Source of the DNA: PRO6 sp035565775
Lineage (GTDB): Bacteria > Pseudomonadota > Alphaproteobacteria > Rhizobiales > Xanthobacteraceae
Direction: 5' to 3'
Length of the DNA stretch: 64,000 nucleotides
Assembly: GCA_035565775.1 (NCBI GenBank)
Contig: DATMRW010000007.1
Location: forward strand, 1-64,000
The position numbers and the translations under genes were made by a program. Position 1 is the first letter of the stretch. Every line of letters begins with the position of its first letter. The notes under the pieces are model-generated. The model did no database searches and was not told the DNA's origin. It saw only the letters and a program-made list of their open reading frames with translations. This document shows positions 1 to 8,549 of the stretch, in pieces.

Positions 1-65
1 GTTATTGCGTGGGCTGTCGCCGGTTGAGCTGATCCGGCGCCGGTTCGGCCCGTCTCTGGGCCTTT

Positions 66-140
66 GCTCCCTTCGTCTAGCGGTTAGGACGCGGCCCTCT
101 CAAGGCTGAAACAGGGGTTCGATTCCCCTAGGGAGCGCCA
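66..140 (+). tRNA. tRNA-Glu (anticodon CTC), CCA encoded
   Basis: A complete cloverleaf can be folded. The seven-base acceptor strand GCTCCCT at 66-72 pairs with AGGGAGC at 130-136, followed by discriminator G and an encoded CCA. The anticodon stem CGGCC/GGCTG closes the loop CTCTCAA, giving anticodon CTC, which reads the Glu codon GAG. The T-arm contains GGTTCGATTCC. It aligns well with enterobacterial tRNA-Glu. It stands directly upstream of an accessory polysaccharide island, as expected of a tRNA gene used as an integration site, but I found no second copy of its 3' end in the window. Confidence 0.96.
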
Positions 141-142
141 TT

Positions 143-184
143 CTTTGTTGGCGATATTTTGGCCTTTGTTAGCGATATATTGGC
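143..184. repeat. Two imperfect 21-bp tandem repeats after tRNA-Glu
   Basis: Two adjacent 21-base units, 143-163 and 164-184, differ at only two positions. Both share the core CTTTGTT-GCGATAT and end in TTGGC. They start three bases after the CCA of the tRNA gene. They may be transcript-processing sequence or debris of an integration event; the sequence alone cannot decide. Confidence 0.8.
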
Positions 185-1101
185 AATTTCAATTGGTTGT
201 GGGTGGGGGCTTCGTCATTTGAGCCTAGCTGCCGCGAAGCCGCCCTACATAACGTCCTACAACACTCAATTTTCTACGTTACCTGGCCCGCGCTAGCGTG
301 CGTGCCTAGCTATCGCTCGGGTGGCGTATGGGTTTCTTGTGGGGATCAATCGCGGCATCGTCTGGCGCGGAGCATGGGGCATTGCGGAGGACTATCCGGT
401 AACAGCGGCGGTCGAGCATAATAGCTCTTCATGGATTGCGAAGGCGGCGAACGTCGGGAGCGAGCCGGGACCCGGGAGTCCGGATTGGGATCTCCTCGCG
501 GCGAAGGGCGACCGGCCGTGCGCGCAGGCAGGATTACGATCGTCGAGACGATCGCGGGCGCTCCGGGCACCGATGCAACAGTCTTCAACACGGGCAACTT
601 GTTTTTATGCATTTGACCCTGAAGCCCATCCAGCCACATGCCAAGCTGGTCTTTTGTGCGGTCGTGATGTAGCAAGCATGCTCAAGCGCCATGGATTAAG
701 AGCCGTCACAAACACGACCTTCCCCGTTTGCCGATGCCAACCAGTGCGGTCCCCCTTCCACTTGAGGGCTTTCTCAAAACCAAGCTTGGCCAGGCGACCA
801 TTTCGCGGGCCTTTCGGAACGAGCGACCGTTCCCTGCAGCAGCTATAAGCCCAGTTGCCAAAAGTGCACCGATACCGGGACCAGTCATAAGACAGCGTGC
901 GGTATCGTCCACGCCGGCTATTGCTTCGATCTGTACCCCTGCACTTCACTCCTGAGATCCTCATTCGGAAAATGCAGCGCTCCGTGCTTCGGAGCGCCAG
1001 ACAACTCTACGCAGCATACTCTATTATGAAGAATGCGTGCACTTGTAGTGCCGATTTAATTGGATATATGGTACGGGCGAAAAAGGAAGGAATAAGATGA
1101 A
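185..1101. other. Gene-poor stretch with transposase debris
   Basis: No intact gene is supported in these roughly 900 bases. The part from about 575 to 912 encodes, in broken minus-strand frames, the end of an IS110 transposase, listed separately. The remainder, 185-570 and 915-1080, shows no recognisable protein in any frame. A purine-rich AAGGAAGG just before 1102 is the likely ribosome binding site of the following acetyltransferase gene. Confidence 0.6.
575..912 (-). pseudogene. IS110-family transposase, C-terminal remnant
   Basis: Read on the minus strand from 912, one frame gives a segment containing LMTGPGIGALLATGLIAA and later VGIGKRG. This matches the helix-hairpin-helix-like C-terminal domain (Transposase_20) of IS110/IS116/IS902 transposases. 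After a frame change near 680-700 the similarity continues with LGMWLDGLQGQMHKNKLPV, the pattern typical of the extreme C-terminus of these enzymes. The N-terminal DEDD catalytic domain is absent, so this is a dead fragment. It supports past mobile-element activity between the tRNA-Glu gene and the polysaccharide genes. Family assignment is from memory of the motif. Confidence 0.7.
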
Positions 1102-1659
1102 ATGCCTCATCTTGATTGGCTCAATGACTTGCAGATGGGTGGCATAAAATTCTCTCCCGTGCGCAGAGCATATCAAGGATACATTTATTCTCTACGGACC
1201 AACCCTCTTTACAATCGACATCTGTCTCCCCCGCCAGCTTCTGCCGAGAAACAGGGAGACTGGATCGACGGCTATGTTCAGCGGGAGGCGCGGGGCGAAG
1301 AGTTCTATTTTCTTATAGAGCGGCAGGACGGCTGCCCCTGCGGCACTGTACGCCTCTATGATTTCAGGCAAAATTCTTTTTGTTGGGGAAGCTGGATACT
1401 CGATGAAAATAAAACAAGATTTTCTGCAGTAGAATCAGCGCTTCTCGTTTATAAGGTTGGCTTTGAAAAGCTTGGCTTTACGCAAAGCCATTTCGATGTG
1501 CGTGTCGAAAATACAAAAGTAATCCGATTTCATGAGAGAATGGGTGCAGTTCGTACAGAAGTACTTGGAGAGGACCAACATATGCGGATTACAAGGGGCG
1601 TTTTCGAAATCGAACGACCTAAGCTTATTCAGGTTATTCAAAGGCATATACACAAGTAA
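1102..1659 (+). CDS. GNAT-family N-acetyltransferase
   Basis: The 185-residue protein resembles GNAT acetyltransferases of the RimJ/PseH type, which move an acetyl group from acetyl-CoA to an amine. Features are the N-terminal acceptor loop with NPLYNRHLSPP, a central strand with GCPCGTVRLYDF, and the late NTKVIRFHERMGA segment, the usual asparagine-containing helix before the last strands. The start at 1102 is supported by AAGGAAGG eleven bases upstream. It lies at the head of a cluster that makes dTDP-Fuc3N but contains no hexapeptide-repeat acetyltransferase. It could therefore acetylate the amino sugar, but that is inference only; a protein or another sugar could be the substrate. Confidence 0.75.
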   Translation: MPHLDWLNDLQMGGIKFSPVRRAYQGYIYSLRTNPLYNRHLSPPPASAEKQGDWIDGYVQREARGEEFYFLIERQDGCPCGTVRLYDFRQNSFCWGSWILDENKTRFSAVESALLVYKVGFEKLGFTQSHFDVRVENTKVIRFHERMGAVRTEVLGEDQHMRITRGVFEIERPKLIQVIQRHIHK

Positions 1660-2065
1660 GGCTCGTGGATCCAGATCGCCGACATCGGGAAGGGCGAACG
1701 GGAAGATCAGCATGGTCGATCGCCCGCAACACAGTCCGATATGTATTAATTAAGAATGCAGTGCCGCCCATGAGGTTCGACTGGCCCTCAGCGAAGGGGG
1801 TAACAATACCACAAAATCCGCCGTGAGTGCGGACAGAGTTCGGCAACAGCCATGAGCTGCGCTGTGCATCACAAAACAAACGACATCTCTAGATATCCAC
1901 CAGTCGCAAGACGATCCTCCCACCTCTTGCGCTCATTTTGCACCATCGCTTTCAGTTTGACCCGGTTGCTGGCATGATGTAATCGGGCGCGCCTGGCGGG
2001 TGTTGCCGGCATTCTAGGCGGTTGTGCCTTACGGCTTACCTATTTGACTTCAAAAGCGGGACAGC
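1660..2065. other. Intergenic region without a recognisable gene
   Basis: About 400 bases between the acetyltransferase gene and the broken rmlB. No open frame here has convincing protein character and I could not assign the sequence to a known insertion element. It probably holds the promoter of the downstream rml/export genes; no confident -35/-10 pair is visible. Confidence 0.5.
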
Positions 2066-3138
2066 ATGACGATCATTGTAACCGGCGGAGCCGGTTTCAT
2101 AGGGAGCATTTTTCTCCTAGACTGGCTTTTTGAGAAAATGACGCCGTTGTCAACATCGACAAGCTGTCCTATGCGGGAAACTTGGACAATCTCGCTGGCG
2201 TACGGGACGACCCCCGCCATATCTTCGTGCAGGCCGATATCGGCGACACGGCGGTGATCGATAAGCTGCTGGCGCAACATTCTCCCCGAGCGATTGTCAA
2301 CTTCGCTGCGGAGTCCCATGTCGATCGTTCAATCCACGGCCCGGCGGATTTCATCGATACGAACGTGGTCGGTACGTTCCGCCTTCTGGAAGCCGTGCGC
2401 CGCTATTGGAGCGCCTTGCCGGACGACCGGAAAGCAGGTTTTCGTTTCCTCCATGTCTCGACCGATGAGGTCTGTGGCTCGCTGGAAAAAAGCGATAATC
2501 CTTTCACAGAAACCAGCCGCTATGAACCGAACAGCCCCTATTCCGCCAGCAAGGCTGCATCCGATCATCTGGTCTGGGCCTATCACCAAACCTATGGCCT
2601 TCCTGTCCTGACCACCAATTGCTCGAACAATTACGGACCCTATCACTTCCCTGAAAAGCTCATTCCGCTGTGCATTCACAATGCACTTTCCGGCAAGCCC
2701 GTGCTGGTTTATGGCGACGGTCAGCAGATCCGCGACTGGCTGTATGTAAGGGACCATTGCTCGGCGATCCGCCGCGTGCTGGAAGCCGGAAGGATAGGAG
2801 AGACTTACAATATCGGGGAATGGAGCGAGATGGCAAATCTCGACGTGGTGAAGACGCTCTGTTCCATCCTGGATGGACTGCGCCCGCGCGCGGACGGCCT
2901 TTCCTATGTCTAGCAGATCACCTTTGTTAAGGATCGGCCGGGCCATGGCAGCCGGTATGCCATCGATGCGCGAAAGCTTGAGCGTGAGCTGGGTTGGAAG
3001 CCGGCTGAAACCTTCGAGACTGGCATTACCAAGACCGTGCAATGGTATCTCAACAATCAGGACTGGGTTAAAAACGTAACGAGTGGCGCTTACCAGCGCT
3101 GGATAGGCAGGCAATATGGAGCGGAGTGCAAGTCATGA
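2066..3138 (+). pseudogene. rmlB: Broken dTDP-glucose 4,6-dehydratase gene (frameshift plus nonsense codon)
   Basis: The product would be the dehydratase that makes dTDP-4-keto-6-deoxyglucose. Reading starts at 2066 with the Rossmann motif TGGAGFIGS. After the AAAA run at 2134-2137 it leaves frame; restoring one A gives EKNDAVVNIDKLSYAGNLDN, exactly the family sequence. The second frame carries STDEV, the YSASK catalytic motif and NNYGPYHFPEK. It is then stopped by TAG at 2911-2913, after which family sequence continues (ITFVKDRPGHG) to a TGA at 3136-3138, overlapping rmlA. Two independent lesions make a sequencing error less likely. An intact rmlB at 29852-30907 can supply the activity. Confidence 0.88.
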
Positions 3139-4018
3139 GCGCAAGGGTATTATTTTGGCGGGAGGTGCGGGAACGCGCCTTCATCCCGCGACGCTGGCCG
3201 TCTCTAAGCAGCTTCTGCCGGTTTACGACAAGCCAATGATATATTACCCGCTGACAACGCTGATGTTGGCGGGCATTCGCGAAATTCTGGTGATCTCGAC
3301 ACCGCAGGACACGCCGCGCTTTGCGCAATTGCTTGGCGATGGACGGCAATGGGGCATCGAGCTGCAATATGCCGTCCAGCCGTCGCCCGACGGCTTGGCC
3401 CAAGCCTTCATCATCGGTCACGACTTTATTGGCCAATCGCCGTCGTGCCTGGTTCTCGGCGACAATATTTTCTATGGCCACGATTTTCCGCGCTTGCTGT
3501 CGAATGCCGGGGCACGCAGCCGGGGTGCGAGCGTATTTGCCTACCGAGTGAACGATCCAGAGCGTTACGGGGTGGTTGAGTTCGCCGCGAACGGCCGCGC
3601 GACCAATATTGAGGAAAAGCCGCTAGCGCCGCGCTCGAACTATGCGATCACGGGCCTGTATTTCTATGACGAGCAGGTTGTTGATTACGCTCGTTCGCTC
3701 AAGCCCTCACCCCGGGGAGAGCTGGAAATAACTGATCTGAATCGTCTTTATCTGGAAGACGGCCAACTCGAGGTCGAGGTTATGTCGCGCGGCTATGCTT
3801 GGCTTGATACAGGCACGCATGATTCACTGCTCCAGGCCGGACAGTTCATCGCAACGTTGGAACACCGGCAGGGCCTCAAGGTCGCTTGTCCGGAAGAGAT
3901 TGCATACCGGAACTCGTGGATAAGCCGCGAGCAGTTGCAAACGCTGGCCGGTCCGCTTTCCAAAAGCGGTTATGGCCGATACCTGCTCAATATCGTAGCT
4001 GAAAAGGCCACGCCTTGA
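3116..4018 (+). CDS. rmlA: Glucose-1-phosphate thymidylyltransferase (first copy)
   Basis: RmlA joins glucose-1-phosphate and dTTP to make dTDP-glucose, the first step towards dTDP-rhamnose and dTDP-Fuc3N. The 300-residue protein is normal length and carries the signature ILAGGAGTRLHP near residue 13, KPMIYYPL, the LGDNIFYGH loop that binds sugar nucleotide and metal, and EEKPLAPRSNYA. The start at 3116 overlaps the decayed end of rmlB, and its stop overlaps the wzm start. A second, diverged rmlA lies at 32490-33359, so the enzyme is encoded twice. This copy probably serves the Fuc3N pathway with fdtA and fdtB. Confidence 0.95.
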   Translation: MERSASHERKGIILAGGAGTRLHPATLAVSKQLLPVYDKPMIYYPLTTLMLAGIREILVISTPQDTPRFAQLLGDGRQWGIELQYAVQPSPDGLAQAFIIGHDFIGQSPSCLVLGDNIFYGHDFPRLLSNAGARSRGASVFAYRVNDPERYGVVEFAANGRATNIEEKPLAPRSNYAITGLYFYDEQVVDYARSLKPSPRGELEITDLNRLYLEDGQLEVEVMSRGYAWLDTGTHDSLLQAGQFIATLEHRQGLKVACPEEIAYRNSWISREQLQTLAGPLSKSGYGRYLLNIVAEKATP

Positions 4019-4803
4019 ACGTCGGCATACTCGGTCCCTTTCTGGATGCGTATGAGAGCAGGGGCGTCATACGTCAGTTGATCGCCCAGCAGTTGATACT
4101 GCGCTACCGGCGTACGCTCCTCGGATATCTCTGGACCCTCATTAGCCCGTTGCTGATGATGACGGTGATGGCTGTGGTCTTTTCAGCGCTGCTGAAGTCA
4201 ACGCTCGATGACTTTGTGGTGTTCTTATTCGCCGCCATGATCCCTTGGAATTTTTTCAGCTCGGTAGTCACTCAATCGGGTGGTTGTTATATTAACAACG
4301 AAGGGTTGATCAAAAAGATCTACATTCCGAAGTTGGTCTTTCCAATTAGCCTTGCGTTAGCGCTGCTGATTGACAGCTTCCTGTCGTTCCTGGCGCTGTT
4401 CATCATCATCCTGGCCATGGGGGCCAAGATTTCTGTCGCACTGCCATTCGTTCTGGTCGCCTATTTCCTATTGTTCCTGTTTTCCTTCGGAGCCGGGTTG
4501 GTTATGTCGATCGCGACCGTGTTCTTTAGGGATTTGCAGCATGTGACCGTGATCGCGATGCAGGGCCTGTTTTTCCTGTCGCCGATTTTGTACAAGGTCG
4601 AAACGCTCGGTGGCAATGTCGCTTGGCTAGTGCGGATAAATCCCATCGTGCCTTTCATCGATCTGTTCCGCATGCCACTGTACTATGCCAGCCTGCCTCC
4701 GCTTTCCACAATAGTGCAGGCGGCGGTGCTGTCCCTTCTATCACTTGCCGTGGGACTTGCGGTTTTCCTCCGCAATGAAAAGCAGATCGTGTTCAGGCTT
4801 TGA
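4015..4803 (+). CDS. wzm: ABC-2 type polysaccharide exporter, membrane subunit
   Basis: A 262-residue inner-membrane protein of the Wzm/KpsM/TagG family, which forms the channel for lipid-linked polysaccharide. About six hydrophobic segments can be seen, preceded by the amphipathic N-terminal RGVIRQLIAQQLILRYRRT typical of these permeases. The internal FLSPILYKVE and NPIVPFIDLFR segments near the C-terminal half are also characteristic. The start is a TTG at 4015 that overlaps the rmlA stop (TTGA), suggesting translational coupling. The next gene, six bases downstream, encodes the matching ATPase. Confidence 0.93.
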   Translation: MNVGILGPFLDAYESRGVIRQLIAQQLILRYRRTLLGYLWTLISPLLMMTVMAVVFSALLKSTLDDFVVFLFAAMIPWNFFSSVVTQSGGCYINNEGLIKKIYIPKLVFPISLALALLIDSFLSFLALFIIILAMGAKISVALPFVLVAYFLLFLFSFGAGLVMSIATVFFRDLQHVTVIAMQGLFFLSPILYKVETLGGNVAWLVRINPIVPFIDLFRMPLYYASLPPLSTIVQAAVLSLLSLAVGLAVFLRNEKQIVFRL

Positions 4804-4809
4804 AAGAAG

Positions 4810-5553
4810 ATGTCGCACATCAAGGTTGAAGACATTTCTGTTAAGTTTCGCGTTTACCATGATCGGTCTCCGTCAATGAAGGCCTATTTCGCGAGCTTGC
4901 TCAGCCGTCGCAAAACAAGTTCCTGTTCAGACTTTTTTGCCGTGAAGAACATGTCGTTCACGATCAAGGCCGGCGACAGGGTGGGGATCGTCGGGCACAA
5001 TGGTGCAGGCAAAAGTACGCTGCTCAAGACGCTTTGCCGCGTCTATGAACCGTCGGGCGGTACGCTGACGATCGACGGCAACATCGCGCCGCTTCTGGAG
5101 ATCGGCGCCGGATTTCACCCCGAGTTCACTGGTCGCGAGAACATCTTTCTGAACGGAGCGATCTTAGGCTACGACAAGCGCTATCTGGAAACCATCTCGC
5201 CCGAGGTGATAGCGTTTGCAGAGCTGGAGGATTTCATCGATACGCCGGTGAAGTACTACTCCACTGGCATGTACATGCGCTTGGCATTTTCCTTGGCCAC
5301 GGCCATGCATCCCGACATCCTTATCCTTGACGAGATCTTCGCCGGTGGCGACGCTGCCTTTATTGCCAAGGCGCGTGCGAGAATGCATGAACTCATCGAC
5401 AAGGCCAATATCATGATCATGGTATCCCATGATCATCGTCTTATCGAAACCCTTTGCAACCGTGTTCTGTGGCTGGATCATGGCCGGCTGGTCGCCGATG
5501 GAGCGCCCACAGAGGTAGTGGAACGCTATTTGTCTAGCCAGACTCAATCGTGA
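4810..5553 (+). CDS. wzt: ABC-type polysaccharide exporter, ATP-binding subunit (short Wzt)
   Basis: A 247-residue ATPase that powers export with Wzm. It has Walker A GHNGAGKST near residue 63, an ABC signature of the Wzt type (YYSTGMYMRLAF), Walker B ILILDEIF and the H-loop SHDH. The length stops after the nucleotide-binding domain, so the C-terminal carbohydrate-binding domain of chain-terminator-sensing Wzt proteins (as in E. coli O8/O9a) is missing. Export is therefore more likely of the type that does not read a terminal cap. The stop overlaps the start of the GT61 gene. Confidence 0.93.
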   Translation: MSHIKVEDISVKFRVYHDRSPSMKAYFASLLSRRKTSSCSDFFAVKNMSFTIKAGDRVGIVGHNGAGKSTLLKTLCRVYEPSGGTLTIDGNIAPLLEIGAGFHPEFTGRENIFLNGAILGYDKRYLETISPEVIAFAELEDFIDTPVKYYSTGMYMRLAFSLATAMHPDILILDEIFAGGDAAFIAKARARMHELIDKANIMIMVSHDHRLIETLCNRVLWLDHGRLVADGAPTEVVERYLSSQTQS

Positions 5554-6983
5554 CCGGACGTTTCAATAGGACTGAAGCATGCCAGCGCGCCGCGCCGGGC
5601 AGGGATGATTTTTTGATGCCGCAAATACCCCGCAACCTAAAGATCGTCGTCATTCCTCCGCCCGTAACAAGCGACGCAGGACACGGCCTGGAGCGTTTTA
5701 GCGGCTCGGCTTGGGCGAGATTTTACCGGCGGTTCCTCAAGCCAATTCCGGTCTTCAGATCCCTGGCGTTTTTTATCTGGCGCAATGCATATCCCGTGTA
5801 TCTTAGAATAGCGGCATCCAACAGCAGAGATCCGGATGTAGAAAAATGGCGCAGGTTGGTCGCCTACCGCGACTATCGGAGCGATTGCGTCGTTCCGCTT
5901 GCTGATGCCGCGATGGTCAAAACGCGCCTCCCGCGCGTCATCCCTGCCGCCTATCAGCACTATATCCTGCCACAAGATGGATATTTCGCACCAGAGGTTA
6001 CCGTTAAGACTATTCCCCAAGGTCGCGTCAATGGCGGAAGCAACTTGGTTTTAACCAAAGACGCGCTTATCTGCCACGATCTTATTGACAGTAAACGCGA
6101 CTACACGAGCGAGGAACTGCATGGACGCATGGTAATCGATACCGCGTCCTCCCGAATCCGCTGGCTGCTGCGCGATGCAGCACCGGTCGAAATGCCTTGC
6201 GCGGCAAGCTTCGTCGACGCTTGCGCTCCCAATTATGCTCACTGGCTGACTGAAGTGCTGCCGCGGCTGGCCCTCTATTGCGGGCAGCCGCGCTTCGCCG
6301 ACGTTCCGATTATCGTCAATGCAGGGTTGCACAAGAATATCCTCGATTCGATTTCGTACTTTGCGGGAGAGCAGCGCGAGGTTATCACCCTGCCCGTGGG
6401 GCGCGCCGTCGTCGTCGACGAACTGCATCTTACTTCCGTAGCGGGATACGTCCCCTTCGAAAGACGTAAGGGCAAGCTGGATGGCCATGCCCAGGGCGTG
6501 TTTAATCCCCATGCCTTTCAGCAGATACGAGCCTGCGTACTGCCGCATGCGGAAACTGTACAGGAAGGCCTCATCGACAAGATTTACATCCGGCGCAATT
6601 CCGGCATCCGCCAGGTCGTCAACGCGGCGGAACTGGAGGCTGCGCTTGTGGCGCGCGGATATGCGGTGGTTGAGCCCGAGAAGCTGAGCTTCATCGAGCA
6701 GGTGCGGATGTTTGCGGGTGCCCGCAGTATCGTCGGCTCATCGGGCGCCGCGCTTGCAAACCTGATTTTCGCCCCCGAAAGCGCCGATATTCATGTATTG
6801 ATCGGCCGTTACGCCGATACCAGCTTTTGGTATTGGCAAAATATGGCCTCTGCTGTAGGTGCCAATATCAGTTACGTGTTCGGTGAGATCGAGTCAGATG
6901 GGGGTATTGCAATCCATGCTGATTTCCGCATCGACGTCGCTGCGTTCCTGAAAACCTTGGACAGCGAAGCGGACAAGCCTTAA
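5550..6983 (+). CDS. Glycosyltransferase family 61 protein
   Basis: A 477-residue protein of the GT61 type (DUF563), used in capsular and lipopolysaccharide assembly. Typical marks are the FVDACAPNYAHWLTEVLPRL block, where the NYAHWL histidine is characteristic, the KIYIRRNSGIR segment, and the late FAGARSIVGSSGAALANLIF block. The donor and acceptor cannot be deduced. The GTG start at 5550 overlaps the wzt stop (GTGA); an internal ATG at 5616 is an alternative that would remove 22 weakly conserved residues. It is part of the run rmlA-wzm-wzt-GT61-fdtA-fdtB. Confidence 0.85.
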   Translation: MTGRFNRTEACQRAAPGRDDFLMPQIPRNLKIVVIPPPVTSDAGHGLERFSGSAWARFYRRFLKPIPVFRSLAFFIWRNAYPVYLRIAASNSRDPDVEKWRRLVAYRDYRSDCVVPLADAAMVKTRLPRVIPAAYQHYILPQDGYFAPEVTVKTIPQGRVNGGSNLVLTKDALICHDLIDSKRDYTSEELHGRMVIDTASSRIRWLLRDAAPVEMPCAASFVDACAPNYAHWLTEVLPRLALYCGQPRFADVPIIVNAGLHKNILDSISYFAGEQREVITLPVGRAVVVDELHLTSVAGYVPFERRKGKLDGHAQGVFNPHAFQQIRACVLPHAETVQEGLIDKIYIRRNSGIRQVVNAAELEAALVARGYAVVEPEKLSFIEQVRMFAGARSIVGSSGAALANLIFAPESADIHVLIGRYADTSFWYWQNMASAVGANISYVFGEIESDGGIAIHADFRIDVAAFLKTLDSEADKP

Positions 6984-7035
6984 CCCGTCGCGCCATCGGC
7001 TGCTCTTTCCATGGCGGCTATCAAAGGGATTTCGC

Positions 7036-7455
7036 ATGCAACTGGACAAATGCAAGATCATCGATTTGCCGCGTATCAACGATCCGCGTGGCAACCTAAC
7101 CTTTGTCGAAGGCAGCCGGCACATCCCTTTCGATATCAAGCGGGTCTATTATCTTTATGACGTCCCAGGTGGTTCCGAACGTGGCGGTCACGCCCACAAG
7201 GAACTCCATCAACTGATCATAGCGATGTCTGGCTCATTCGATATTCATCTGGATGACGGCTTCCATAAGAAAACCATCCATATGAACCGTAGCTATTACG
7301 GTTTGCATGTCTGCCCGATGATCTGGCGTGAGATCGACAATTTCTCGTCCGGCGCAGTCTGCATGGTGCTGGCGTCCGACTACTATTCAGAACACGATTA
7401 CTACCGCAACTACGAGGCGTTTCAGGCGGATGCCGGCAAGGTAAAGTCTCCATGA
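7036..7455 (+). CDS. fdtA: dTDP-4-keto-6-deoxyglucose 3,4-ketoisomerase (FdtA/WxcM-like)
   Basis: FdtA moves the keto group of dTDP-4-keto-6-deoxyglucose from C4 to C3, giving the substrate for the FdtB aminotransferase. The 139-residue cupin is family length. It shows the DPRGNLTFVE start, RVYYLYDVPGGSERGGHAHKE with the histidines used in catalysis, and the cupin strand GLHVCPMIWREIDNFSSG ending in VLASDYY. The start follows GGGATTTCGC and the stop overlaps fdtB (ATGA). The stereochemistry (galacto, FdtA; gluco, QdtA) cannot be settled from sequence by eye, so Qui3N is an alternative sugar. Confidence 0.88.
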   Translation: MQLDKCKIIDLPRINDPRGNLTFVEGSRHIPFDIKRVYYLYDVPGGSERGGHAHKELHQLIIAMSGSFDIHLDDGFHKKTIHMNRSYYGLHVCPMIWREIDNFSSGAVCMVLASDYYSEHDYYRNYEAFQADAGKVKSP

Positions 7456-8543
7456 AGATCCCTTTTCTCGACTTCGCACGGTTTCACCAACCTATCAGGG
7501 CATCTCTCGATGCGGCCTACAAGCGCACCGTTGACTCGTCTTGGTTCATCACTGGACAGGAACTCGCAGCGTTCGAAGATGAGTTCGCCCGCTATTGCCA
7601 GGTCAAGCACTGTATCGGCGTCGGCAATGGGCTGGATGCGATCCACTTGCTTCTGCGCGCCTATGGTGTCGGTCCCGGCGACGAGGTTATCGTTCCTTCC
7701 AACACCTTTATTGCGACATGGCTGGCCGTGACCCAGTGCGGCGCCACCCCCGTGCCCGTGGAGCCGGATATCAAGACCCACAATGTCGACGCCTCGAGAA
7801 TAGCAGCGGCGCTCACCGCGCGCACGCGAGTGATCATGCCAGTGCATCTATATGGCCAGCCGGCCGACATGGAGCCGATCAACCGTTTGGCTCGCGAACA
7901 CGGCCTGGTCGTTATCGAGGATGCCGCCCAGTCGCAGGGTGCCCGCTACAAGGGAAAAATATCCGGCTCCCTGGCACATGCCGCCGCTACCAGCTTCTAT
8001 CCCGGCAAGAACCTCGGTGCCCTGGGTGACGGCGGCGCTGTGACCACCGATGACGACGCAATCGCTGCAAAAGTGCGCGAGCTGCGCAACTACGGATCGA
8101 CCGTCAAGTATAAGCACGACATCATCGGCTACAATAGCCGCCTCGACGAATTGCAGGCCGCATTCCTGCGCATCAAGCTGGCCATGCTCGATGAATGGAA
8201 TGCAGAGCGCCGCCGTATCGCGGGCCTCTACGCCGAACTGCTGGGGGGCACCGGCATCATCCTGCCCGAAGTCCCCGAAGGCATCACTCCGGTTTGGCAC
8301 CTGTTCGTCATACGCTCAAGCGCCCGCGACGCCCTCAAGGCCCATCTCGAAAGCCATGGCATCGGAACCGTAATACACTACCCTATTCCGCCCCACAAAC
8401 AGTCATGCTACCACGAATATGTCAGCTATAACCTGCCTATCGCCCAGCAGCTCGCCGGCGAAGTTCTGAGCCTTCCGATATTCCCAGGGCTCACAACGGA
8501 AGAAATCGAATATATCGTGAAAACAATCAAAAATTTCGGGTGA
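7452..8543 (+). CDS. fdtB: DegT/DnrJ/EryC1 sugar aminotransferase, dTDP-3-amino-3,6-dideoxyhexose forming
   Basis: A PLP enzyme of 363 residues that aminates the 3-keto sugar made by FdtA, using glutamate, to give dTDP-Fuc3N or dTDP-Qui3N. Visible features are the N-terminal PFLDFAR, NGLDAIHLLLRAYG, IEDAAQSQGARYKG, and FYPGKNLGALGDGGAV, which includes the PLP lysine. The NYGS and YNSRLDELQAAFLR motifs follow. It is translationally coupled to fdtA. Together with rmlA and an rmlB product (now only from the second rml cluster), it completes the route to an amino-dideoxyhexose. Confidence 0.92.
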   Translation: MKIPFLDFARFHQPIRASLDAAYKRTVDSSWFITGQELAAFEDEFARYCQVKHCIGVGNGLDAIHLLLRAYGVGPGDEVIVPSNTFIATWLAVTQCGATPVPVEPDIKTHNVDASRIAAALTARTRVIMPVHLYGQPADMEPINRLAREHGLVVIEDAAQSQGARYKGKISGSLAHAAATSFYPGKNLGALGDGGAVTTDDDAIAAKVRELRNYGSTVKYKHDIIGYNSRLDELQAAFLRIKLAMLDEWNAERRRIAGLYAELLGGTGIILPEVPEGITPVWHLFVIRSSARDALKAHLESHGIGTVIHYPIPPHKQSCYHEYVSYNLPIAQQLAGEVLSLPIFPGLTTEEIEYIVKTIKNFG

Positions 8544-8549
8544 AATGAC

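Noticed and set aside
66..140. Second copy of the tRNA-Glu 3' end as an island right border
   Set aside because: I did not find a repeat of the T-arm/acceptor sequence elsewhere in the window; an exact search is needed.
1634..1879. 81-residue minus-strand frame, considered as transposase debris
   Set aside because: I could not match it to any insertion-element family with confidence.
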